DNA of 14,628 nt from assembly GCA_009885185.1 (NCBI GenBank), contig VFLF01000492.1:1-14628 (forward strand), written 5' to 3'. The stretch is from Nitrosomonadales bacterium (lineage in GTDB: Bacteria; Pseudomonadota; Gammaproteobacteria; Burkholderiales; SG8-41). Under the pieces are notes generated by a model, which saw only the letters and a program-made list of their open reading frames with translations, was not told the origin of the DNA and ran no database searches. Positions 1-5,460 of this stretch are shown here, one piece after another (the stretch's first letter is position 1; every line of letters begins with the position of its first letter). The translations under genes were made by a program, and so were the position numbers.

Positions 1-336
1 CGGCGTATTCGCCTGCAGAAACGGCTGGAGCCAGAATGCACTGCCATTGAGAAACATCGTGTAGCCGTCGGGCGCGGCCTTGGCAACGATAGTGCTGCCC
101 ACCACGCCGCCCGCGCCGGGACGGTTGTCGTTCACCACTTGCTGGCCGTAACGCTCGCCGAGTTTTTGTCCCACGGTGCGTCCGAGAAAATCACTCGCCG
201 CACCGGTGGAGAACGGAATCACCAGGCGTATCGACTTGGTTGGATACCCTTGCGCGTACGCTGCCCCCGTCAACACCCAGCCGGCAGCTGTCGATATCGA
301 TATTAAGTATTTGTTTTTAAACAATATTTTAATCAT
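1..336 (-). CDS. Bug/TctC-family tripartite tricarboxylate transporter substrate-binding protein (N-terminal part)
   Basis: Periplasmic solute-binding protein of the Bug/TctC family, which captures organic acids or related carboxylates for a TctAB-type permease or for sensing. The 112 residues present begin with a Sec signal peptide (Lys-rich start, hydrophobic core, AYA-Q cleavage near residue 27). The mature start YPTKSIRLVIPFSTGAASD follows: the family's P-x-(K/R)-x-I-(R/T)-x-(I/V)-V-P-(F/Y) motif and its Gly/Asp ligand loop. RPGAGGVVG and AAPDGYTM are also typical. The C-terminal two thirds lie beyond the window. The ATG overlaps the stop of the upstream hydrolase gene as ATGA, so the two are probably translationally coupled. 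Codons 4-12 carry the A-rich repeat motif also found at three other gene starts. Family assignment is firm; the ligand is unknown. Confidence 0.92.
   Translation of the reverse strand, partial: MIKILFKNKYLISISTAAGWVLTGAAYAQGYPTKSIRLVIPFSTGAASDFLGRTVGQKLGERYGQQVVNDNRPGAGGVVGSTIVAKAAPDGYTMFLNGSAFWLQPFLQANTP
308..323 (-). repeat. A-rich dispersed motif, copy 1
   Basis: The minus strand reads TGTTTAAAAACAAATA, identical over 16 bases to copy 2 at 2821-2836 and followed by (C/G)TTA in both. Here it falls inside the first codons of the TctC-like gene. The core TGTTT-AA-AAACA is an inverted repeat. The function is unknown. Confidence 0.6.
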
Positions 337-1403
337 GCACGAGGAACGCCGAGTTGCCGCGCCATCCAGTCCGCTGACTGCGTGCGCCAGCGATACCCGC
401 GATTATTCGCTACATGATTGCCGTCGTCGAGCAAAACAAATTCCACCGCGCCGCGCGCGGCCTTCGCCAGCTTTTCGCCGTCCTGCCACGGCACGATGCG
501 ATCCTGCTTTCCCGCGACGATAAACAATGGACAGGTAATGTTTTGCGCGACGCCCTTTAACGTCAACGCCGCGCCATACTGCCGCGCGTCGTCCGGCGTT
601 TTTTGCTTGGCGCGCACGCGAAAGGTCTCGCGCGTGAGTTCATTCAACGCCGGCCAGTTGTCGCTCCAGTCAAACGGACCGGAGAGCGAGATGCACGCCT
701 TGATGCGCTTTTCAAACGCCACCGCGCGCGGCGCGTAATAGCCGCCGAGCGACACGCCCCACAAGCCGATGCGTTTCGCATCAACATCGTCGCGCTTCTC
801 AACCCAATCCACCACCGCGCGCACCGCGACTTCGTAATCGCCGCGTATCGCCAGTTCGTATTCGGATTCGCCCTGCCCCGGCCCGTCGAACGCGAGTATC
901 GCCATGCCGCGCGCCAGAAACGGCTCTTCGTAGGCGGCGGTTTCTTCCTTCGCCGAATCGAGTCCCATGCACATGATGACGACGGGCGGCTTCTCGATAC
1001 CAGAGGGCTTGCGCAAAATGCCGCGAAAATGCGTGCCCTCGAAGGGAATCTCCACGCGCTCTCCCGCGGGCCGGATGTGCGGCAGCGCCTTGGCGCGGCA
1101 GGCCACCGCTTTCAGGTGCGCGGCCTTCATTTGCACCACATCCTCGACAAACACAAACTTGGCGAAGTGATAACACACGGCGGCGCGGCTCCAATGCTCG
1201 CCCGCCGATAGCTTGTTGCCGGCGGCAAACGTAGCGTCGCCCAGTTGATCGTGGATGGCGGCGCGCGCGCTCCACGCCGCGCACCATTCGGGCCAGCACT
1301 CGATGCCGGCAGTGACTTCCTGAAAATCCGTCAGCGGCACGCCATTGGACACAAAACGCGCGGCCCAGTGATGTATCGCCGCCTCTACCCGCGAATCGGC
1401 CAT
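333..1403 (-). CDS. Alpha/beta hydrolase, FrsA / 2,6-dihydroxypseudooxynicotine hydrolase-like
   Basis: Probably a cytoplasmic serine hydrolase, 356 residues. An all-helical N-terminal segment (about 1-115) precedes an alpha/beta-hydrolase core. The nucleophile elbow is G-V-S-L-G-G with Ser218. The acid is Asp301 in VAGKQDRIVPW and the base is His330 in DDGNHVANN. VVIMCMGLDSAKEE (about 141-154) carries the oxyanion-hole strand. Length, the N-terminal helical cap and the GLWGVSLGGYYAPR block match the FrsA-like family that includes the C-C-bond-cleaving 2,6-DHPON hydrolase. The actual substrate cannot be read from sequence. A good ribosome-binding site, GGGAG with a 6-base spacer, fixes the ATG. 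The gene starts 21 bases after the upstream binding-protein gene and overlaps the next gene by ATGA. The three thus form one minus-strand operon, suggesting that this enzyme acts on whatever the binding proteins recognise. Confidence 0.9.
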   Translation of the reverse strand: MADSRVEAAIHHWAARFVSNGVPLTDFQEVTAGIECWPEWCAAWSARAAIHDQLGDATFAAGNKLSAGEHWSRAAVCYHFAKFVFVEDVVQMKAAHLKAVACRAKALPHIRPAGERVEIPFEGTHFRGILRKPSGIEKPPVVIMCMGLDSAKEETAAYEEPFLARGMAILAFDGPGQGESEYELAIRGDYEVAVRAVVDWVEKRDDVDAKRIGLWGVSLGGYYAPRAVAFEKRIKACISLSGPFDWSDNWPALNELTRETFRVRAKQKTPDDARQYGAALTLKGVAQNITCPLFIVAGKQDRIVPWQDGEKLAKAARGAVEFVLLDDGNHVANNRGYRWRTQSADWMARQLGVPRA

Positions 1404-1424
1404 GTATTGCTCCCGTGGTAACGG

Positions 1425-2303
1425 TTACGCATCCGCTTCGCGCAGATAACTCAAGTCCATGTATTTGGCGGGACTGCCCTTGGCGGCGGTGAATTTTTCC
1501 GCTGCCCATACCAGATCCATTACCTGCTTCACGCCGTCTTCGGACACCTGCGGTCGCGGCCGGCTGTAAATGCGCGCCAGCGCGCGCGCTGCGGCGTCCG
1601 CTGGCATATTCAGCCGCGCCGGCAGCAATTGCACCGCCGCGCTGCTGTTCGCGGCATCGCCGAGCCACGCATACGCCTGATTAAAGCCGCGAATGAATGC
1701 AAGGAGTTCCGCCTTGTGCTCGCGCGCCCACGCGCGGCGCGCGGCGGCAATCGGCCCCGGATAGGTCGGAAAAAAATCGCTCGACGCGCCAAGGCTTTTC
1801 AGACCCGCAGCGATCAGGTTGCGATCAAACGGCGGATTGATAAAGCACGCCGAACCTTCGCCGTTTTTCATCGCGTCGAAACGCTCCTGCGAGCCGCCGA
1901 CGTTTTTGAAATGCGTGTCACCTTCCGTCAGACCGTGCTGCTCGAAGAGTTTTTTCAGCAGCAGCGAGTAGCCGGTGCGCGCGTCATCAACAACGATGTT
2001 CTTGCCCTTGAGATCGGCAACACGGTTGATATCGCTGGATACGATCAACGACAACTCCGGCGCGTGCGATTGCCCCATGAAAATAAACAGGTCCGCGCCC
2101 AACTCGACGCCGCGCACGATGTGATCGACCTGCTGAAAACCAATGTCGAACTCGCCTTTTTTCAGCGCATCCAGTTGCTGGATCGACGAACCCGTCACCG
2201 TCAACTCCACGTCCGCGCCGGCTTGCTTCCAGAAGCCCAGCGACTGCGTGGCATATACCGGCCAAGTGTTCACGCCTTCGGATATCAATGCGAGTTTAAT
2301 CAT
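1425..2303 (-). CDS. NMT1/SsuA-like substrate-binding protein without a signal peptide
   Basis: A 292-residue protein of the NMT1/THI5-SsuA-TauA periplasmic-binding-protein class. It opens with KLALISEGVNTWPVYATQSL (the family's first strand and ligand loop), has LDALKKGEFDIGF (about 45-56), and DLKGKNIVVDDARTGYS (about 97-113), the hinge and anion-loop pattern of this family. No ABC permease or ATPase lies beside it. No secretion signal is visible at this ATG. An in-frame ATG at 2357 adds 18 residues that also do not form a signal peptide. That upstream start sits only about 35 bases after a terminator T-tract, leaving no room for a promoter, so 2303 is preferred. First gene of a three-gene minus-strand operon. 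The ligand is unknown. It may be a cytoplasmic ligand-binding protein, or the true start may lie elsewhere. Confidence 0.82.
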   Translation of the reverse strand: MIKLALISEGVNTWPVYATQSLGFWKQAGADVELTVTGSSIQQLDALKKGEFDIGFQQVDHIVRGVELGADLFIFMGQSHAPELSLIVSSDINRVADLKGKNIVVDDARTGYSLLLKKLFEQHGLTEGDTHFKNVGGSQERFDAMKNGEGSACFINPPFDRNLIAAGLKSLGASSDFFPTYPGPIAAARRAWAREHKAELLAFIRGFNQAYAWLGDAANSSAAVQLLPARLNMPADAAARALARIYSRPRPQVSEDGVKQVMDLVWAAEKFTAAKGSPAKYMDLSYLREADA

Positions 2304-2391
2304 GGATCGTAAGCCAAGAATAAAGGATAGACGGGAGCGGAAACCGGCGTCGAGCACATCGCCGTACGCGATGAAATGCCATGAACCCCGA

Positions 2392-2413
2392 TAAAAAAAT
2401 AGCCCTCGCGGGC
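2392..2413 (-). terminator. Intrinsic terminator of the small minus-strand unit
   Basis: Read on the minus strand, GCCC-GCGA-GGGC forms a 4-bp GC stem with a tetraloop, followed by TATTTTTTTA. The stem is short but all GC and the T-tract is clear. It follows the 50-residue ORF by 80 bases and precedes the binding-protein operon, so it insulates the two. Confidence 0.6.
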
Positions 2414-2493
2414 GTCACCGGATGCTAGGGGCTGTCCCCTGGTATGTCAATGAAGTTGCATCAATTTCTTGACTTGACGCAAGCGCCGCCGCA

Positions 2494-2646
2494 TCAGTAA
2501 GCCGCGCGCCGGCTGACGCCGTACCGCCGGTCAAAACCGCCGCGCCGTTCCGGCCCCGCGTAATGCAGGTCGATAATCCAGCGGCGGTCGGTCCCCTGTC
2601 TGCGACCCGGCGTGGTCTCGCGGCGCTCGTCGGATTTTCTTGGCAT
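2494..2646 (-). CDS. Arg-rich 50-residue hypothetical protein
   Basis: A small ORF of 50 residues with 13 or so arginines. It starts MPRKSDERRETTPGRRQGTD and continues with a hydrophobic patch (WIIDLHYA), then the repeated motif GPERRGGFDRR. Paired E-R-R/D-R-R motifs of this sort (G-x-E-R-R-x-G-x-D-R-R) occur in many small proteobacterial proteins of unknown function, which makes chance translation less likely. A weak GGGA lies 10 bases before the ATG. An AT-rich promoter candidate lies about 180 bases upstream, and an intrinsic terminator 80 bases downstream completes a stand-alone transcription unit. The function is unknown. A different overlapping frame starting near 2692 is open for longer but has no motif or ribosome-binding support. 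Confidence 0.45.
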   Translation of the reverse strand: MPRKSDERRETTPGRRQGTDRRWIIDLHYAGPERRGGFDRRYGVSRRAAY

Positions 2647-2682
2647 GGCGGTTAAGTCCCAAGTGTATGGCCTGGAAAAATT

Positions 2683-2766
2683 TTAGCACCATCGCTTTTG
2701 CTTGTACAAACGGTGGAAACACGCTTTGCCGCAAACATAAATCTTCGCGCCGTGTCGGTTGAGCAT
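2683..2766 (-). CDS. Possible 27-residue Cys-containing peptide
   Basis: A tiny ORF, MLNRHGAKIYVCGKACFHRL and seven more residues ending KRWC. It contains Cys12, Cys16, His18 and Cys27, an arrangement that could bind a metal. AAGGA precedes the ATG but with only about 2 bases of spacing, which is shorter than usual. That AAGGA is the 3' arm of a perfect 6-bp hairpin. The ORF lies between the candidate promoter and the 50-residue ORF, so it might be a leader peptide. Nothing beyond position and composition supports it. Confidence 0.22.
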   Translation of the reverse strand: MLNRHGAKIYVCGKACFHRLYKQKRWC

Positions 2767-2768
2767 TT

Positions 2769-2786
2769 TCCTTGTCGAATCAAGGA
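2769..2786 (-). other. Hairpin enclosing a Shine-Dalgarno-like sequence
   Basis: On the minus strand TCCTTG-ATTCGA-CAAGGA is a perfect 6-bp stem with a 6-base loop. The 3' arm contains AAGGA immediately before the ATG of the 27-residue ORF. The structure is visible; a regulatory role is inference. Confidence 0.4.
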
Positions 2787-2820
2787 GAAAGCAAAACCAC
2801 CTGCACTGACCATACATAAC

Positions 2821-2836
2821 TATTTGTTTTTAAACA
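2821..2836 (-). repeat. A-rich dispersed motif, copy 2
   Basis: TGTTTAAAAACAAATA on the minus strand, followed by GTTA. It is identical over 16 bases to copy 1 and overlaps the proposed -10 region of the small transcription unit. Confidence 0.6.
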
Positions 2837-2856
2837 TTTATTAAATATATCGTCAA
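2829..2856 (-). promoter_or_regulatory. Candidate sigma-70 promoter for the small minus-strand unit
   Basis: On the minus strand TTGACG (2856-2851) is followed after 16 bases of pure A/T-rich spacer by TTTAAA (2834-2829). The -35 matches consensus at 5 of 6 and the -10 at 4 of 6. The region is much more AT-rich than its surroundings. The -10 overlaps the A-rich motif. Confidence 0.4.
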
Positions 2857-2864
2857 TGCCCGAA

Positions 2865-2899
2865 TTACCCACAGATTCTGTGGATAACCCTGTGGGCAA
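2865..2899. promoter_or_regulatory. Cluster of three DnaA-box-like sites
   Basis: TTACCCACA at 2865-2873 on plus, TTATCCACA (the perfect consensus box) at 2887-2879 on minus, and TTGCCCACA at 2899-2891 on minus. The two outer sites each differ from TTATCCACA by one or two bases. They flank the palindrome CCACAG-ATT-CTGTGG and lie directly beside a 40-bp AT-rich tract. The arrangement resembles a minimal origin or a DnaA-controlled promoter. No replication gene is nearby. Confidence 0.45.
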
Positions 2900-2909
2900 G
2901 CGTGCGAAT

Positions 2910-2981
2910 AGCGGCGCAAAAGCCGCTTCCCAATGCGTTTAGGCTGGTTCGCCTAATATTTCAGCAGCGTGACAACGCTGC
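2910..2981 (-). terminator. Three consecutive 6-6-6 hairpins after the spermidine-synthase-like gene
   Basis: On the minus strand, starting 6 bases after the stop codon: GCAGCG-TTGTCA-CGCTGC (2981-2964), TTAGGC-GAACCA-GCCTAA (2956-2939) and AGCGGC-TTTTGC-GCCGCT (2927-2910). Each is a perfect 6-bp stem with a 6-base loop. No T-run follows, so they may serve as a factor-assisted terminator or a 3'-end RNA-stabilising structure rather than a classic intrinsic terminator. Confidence 0.45.
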
Positions 2982-2986
2982 GCCGC

Positions 2987-5026
2987 TCAACGCTTGAGGA
3001 TGCCCAGCAGGTTGTAAAAATCATCCGTCCACAACGGAAACTTCGGGTTGATCGGCAGCGGCTCGGCGGCGTTGCGCAGCGACTCCGAGTTGAGGATGCG
3101 CGGGTTTTTGGTCACGATAATCTGGTCGGTGGACGACAGCCAGTAACCTGTGCCGCCGCCCTTGCTGTCGGGCTCGTCGCTCACCAGCACCGCCGTCATG
3201 CCGACCGAAGCGGCAAGCCGCTCGACCACCGGCATGATGTTCACAAAACGATTGGTCGCCTGAAACACGATCACACCATCGGGCGCAAGATGTTTCACAT
3301 ACACCTTCATCGCCTCGTGCGTGACCAGATGCATCGGTATCGAATCGCCCGAAAACGCGTCGATGGCCAGCAGGTCGTAGCGCTGTGGCGCCTCGCGCTC
3401 CAGCGACAAACGTCCATCGCCCAGCACCACGTCGATCTGCGCCGGACTGCCGGTGAGAAAGGTGAATTCCTTCATCGCCACCGCCGCCACCTGCGGATCA
3501 ATTTCGTAAAAGCGGAACAGGTCGCCTTTGCGGGCGTAGGCGGCGATCGCTCCTGCGCCCAGCCCCAATACGCCAACGCGGCGCGGCGTCTCCGGCAAGC
3601 TGGCGAACGCGCGGCCGTAGCCGCTGGTGGGGCCGAAATAGGTGGAAGGCTTGCGCTGGTCTTCCGGCGCCATCAACTGGCCGCCGTGGTTGATCGCGCC
3701 GTGATACATCACTCGAAACGGCACCGGATCGGCATAGTCGCGCGTGCGCACCACACCGTAAAAATTACGCATCATCACGCGCATGTCGCGCGAGTAATCC
3801 TTGATATTGTCCATCGCGAACCAGCTCGTGGTGCATACCACCGCGAAGGCCACCACCGCCGCCCATTTTTGCAGCGCCAGCGCGCTCCACGCCACCAGCA
3901 TCGCGCACGCCATCAGCGTGAAGGCCAGTTCGTAATAGCCCTTCAACACCAGCGGCGCGACAATCGCTATCAGCAGCGCGCCCAGCGCGCCGCCCACTGA
4001 AATCATCAGGTAAAACGTGGTCAGGTAACGCGGCGCCGGACGCAGCCGGTAGAGCTCGCCATGGCAGAACATGCAGCACAAAAACATCCCCGCAGCGTAC
4101 AAGGGCGCCGCCGTGTACAACTCCAGCGACTCGGTGTAATACGCCATCAGCGGCAGCGCCACCGCCACCAGCCCCATGAACAGCGGGCGCACGTACCAGC
4201 GCGGATGGTCGAAACAGATAATGAACGTAATCAGGTACAGCGACAGCGGTACTAGCCACAGAAACGGAATCGACGCGATGTTCTGCGTCAGGTGGTTGGT
4301 CACCGCTAGCAGCAGGCATGAGCCCATGGCAGAGAATGCAATCCACGCGAAGCGCTCACCCCAGGTCGGCGCCTTGGTTCCCGGCTCATCCACGACCGCT
4401 CCCGCAGGCGCCAGCGGCGCCGCGCTGGCGGCGTTGGCGCTGGTCCACGCGGTCAACGCACACAGCACCGCGAAACCGACGTACAACGCAGACCACGAAT
4501 AAGACTGCACCGCCAGCCGCAAAAACGGCTCAATTGCCACCGGGTACGACAGCAATGCCAGCAGTGACGCAAAATTGGACAACGCAAACAAGCGATACGG
4601 CGCGGCCGTCTTGAAATGACGCCAGTACCACGATTGCAGCAACGGGCTGGTCGACGACAGCATGAAATACTGCAAACCGATGGTGACGCCGAGCAAGCCC
4701 AAAATCGCGATCATCGGCGACGTGCCATCCTCGCTGCCCGGCTTCCACGTGGCGGCGGGTATGATCGGCAGCAACAACAAACTCACCGCCAGCAGCGCGA
4801 TGTGCAGCTTGGCCTGTGTGCGCGGCGACATGCGCCGCGACGTCCAGTCTGCATATGCATAACCGGCGAGTAACACGCTCTGAAAAAACACCAGACAAGT
4901 CGCCCACACCGAAGCCGCGCCGCCGAACCACGGCAGGATTTGCTTGGCGATAATGGGTTGAACGAGGAACAGCAGAAAAGCGCTGAGAAAGATGGTGCCG
5001 GCGTAAAGCAGCATTCGAGGAAACAC
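2987..5026 (-). CDS. Fused membrane / spermidine-synthase-like protein
   Basis: 679 residues. The first ~410 form a polytopic membrane domain of roughly ten hydrophobic segments, starting MLLYAGTIFLSAFLLFLVQP with the family's LVQP-x-I-x-K and LPWFGG motifs. The last ~250 are a spermidine-synthase (SpeE)-like Rossmann methyltransferase-type domain. It shows VGVLGLGAGAIAAYA (484-498, nucleotide/decarboxy-SAM loop), YEIDP (507-511, acidic end of strand 2), LGDGR (535-539) and DAFSGDSIP (556-564, the catalytic-loop position). This is the widespread fused MFS/spermidine-synthase-like family. Whether it makes a polyamine is unproven: the substrate pocket differs from soluble SpeE and no SpeD is present here. 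The start is supported by AAGG about 10 bases upstream. The leader contains the A-rich motif, copy 3. It is a single-gene unit bounded by hairpins downstream. Confidence 0.9.
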   Translation of the reverse strand: MFPRMLLYAGTIFLSAFLLFLVQPIIAKQILPWFGGAASVWATCLVFFQSVLLAGYAYADWTSRRMSPRTQAKLHIALLAVSLLLLPIIPAATWKPGSEDGTSPMIAILGLLGVTIGLQYFMLSSTSPLLQSWYWRHFKTAAPYRLFALSNFASLLALLSYPVAIEPFLRLAVQSYSWSALYVGFAVLCALTAWTSANAASAAPLAPAGAVVDEPGTKAPTWGERFAWIAFSAMGSCLLLAVTNHLTQNIASIPFLWLVPLSLYLITFIICFDHPRWYVRPLFMGLVAVALPLMAYYTESLELYTAAPLYAAGMFLCCMFCHGELYRLRPAPRYLTTFYLMISVGGALGALLIAIVAPLVLKGYYELAFTLMACAMLVAWSALALQKWAAVVAFAVVCTTSWFAMDNIKDYSRDMRVMMRNFYGVVRTRDYADPVPFRVMYHGAINHGGQLMAPEDQRKPSTYFGPTSGYGRAFASLPETPRRVGVLGLGAGAIAAYARKGDLFRFYEIDPQVAAVAMKEFTFLTGSPAQIDVVLGDGRLSLEREAPQRYDLLAIDAFSGDSIPMHLVTHEAMKVYVKHLAPDGVIVFQATNRFVNIMPVVERLAASVGMTAVLVSDEPDSKGGGTGYWLSSTDQIIVTKNPRILNSESLRNAAEPLPINPKFPLWTDDFYNLLGILKR

Positions 5027-5032
5027 CTTAAC

Positions 5033-5050
5033 TATTTGTTTTTTAATATA
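5033..5050 (-). repeat. A-rich dispersed motif, copy 3
   Basis: The minus strand reads TATATTAAAAAACAAATA followed by GTTA, matching copies 1 and 2 over TTAAAAACAAATA-(C/G)-TTA with one extra A and without the 5' TGTTT arm. It sits in the short leader immediately upstream of the ribosome-binding site of the spermidine-synthase-like gene. Confidence 0.55.
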
Positions 5051-5072
5051 TTTAACCTAACATTGCTAGCTG

Positions 5073-5147
5073 TTACAGATAGCGCGCAAGGCCTTTCACA
5101 TCCGCATCGCCGCCGGAGAATATCACGCTGACGCATCGGCTCGATGG
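5073..5147 (-). pseudogene. Possible C-terminal remnant of a PLP-dependent serine/threonine dehydratase-like gene
   Basis: A 24-codon open stretch with no start, closed at its 5' end by an in-frame stop. It ends VIFSGGDADVKGLARYL and a stop. This resembles the C-terminal V-(L/I)-x-S-G-G-N-(V/I)-D-x-x-x-x-A-x-(L/I)-L signature of threonine/serine dehydratases, with Asp for Asn. It ends about 47 bases before the spermidine-synthase-like gene. The recognisable stretch is short, so this may be coincidence. Confidence 0.25.
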
Positions 5148-5205
5148 TCACGCCATGCACTTATCTTCCAGCGATGCTACGGTACGAATCCCTGCCCCCT
5201 TCGAT

Positions 5206-5237
5206 AAAACAAAACGCCACTGCATCAACCAGTGACG
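5206..5237 (-). terminator. Orphan intrinsic terminator, minus strand
   Basis: On the minus strand CGTCACTG pairs with CAGTGGCG (8 bp with one G-U pair) around a 7-base loop and is followed by TTTTGTTTTA. It is a good rho-independent terminator shape, but no minus-strand gene is recognisable upstream of it. It may belong to the degraded gene suspected here or block antisense transcription. Confidence 0.5.
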
Positions 5238-5282
5238 TATCCGGTGAAAGCCTGCGCCGCAATAACCGGAATAACCCGATTT

Positions 5283-5300
5283 ATGTTCGCCACCGCACAG
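5283..5300 (+). promoter_or_regulatory. Shared upstream element, copy A
   Basis: ATGTTCGCCACCGCACAG, 161 bases before the AsmA-like start. It is identical to copy B (6808-6825) at 17 of 18 positions, and the similarity continues downstream into a second block, CGGACAATCGGCAATTATC. It is in sense orientation to the gene. Confidence 0.6.
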
Positions 5301-5460
5301 CCATTGCCGCTCCAAAGCGGACAATCGGCAATTATCAAACCCAGTGTCACCGGGGACGCGATGAGCGTGGGATAGAATTTTCTGTCGCGCAACTGATGGC
5401 GCTCGACGGCTACCCACGGCACTTTGCGTCAGAGTCTGAAGTAAAAATCGGTTTGCCACG

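Larger units (their letters stand above)
5027..5460. other. 434-bp intergenic region between divergent genes
   Basis: No convincing intact gene in any frame. It holds, left to right: the A-rich motif copy 3 and leader of the minus-strand gene, a possible dehydratase remnant, an orphan minus-strand terminator (5206-5237), and on the plus strand the 18-bp shared element (5283-5300). The element is followed by a small hairpin CCGCT-CCAA-AGCGG and a second conserved block near 5317-5340. The minus-strand open frame from 5666 overlaps the AsmA gene and has no family features. Confidence 0.6.

Noticed and set aside
799..1668. Minus-strand 289-codon open frame
   Set aside because: It spans the hydrolase and binding-protein genes in another frame, with Arg/Gly-rich translation and no motifs.
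2812..2900. Chromosomal origin (oriC)
   Set aside because: No dnaA, dnaN, gyrB, rpmH or parAB nearby and only one consensus box; reported instead as a DnaA-box cluster.
2969..4000. Long plus-strand open frame opposite the spermidine-synthase-like gene
   Set aside because: It is His/Arg/Gln-rich, without domain signatures, and fully antisense to a well-supported gene; a composition shadow of GC-rich coding DNA.
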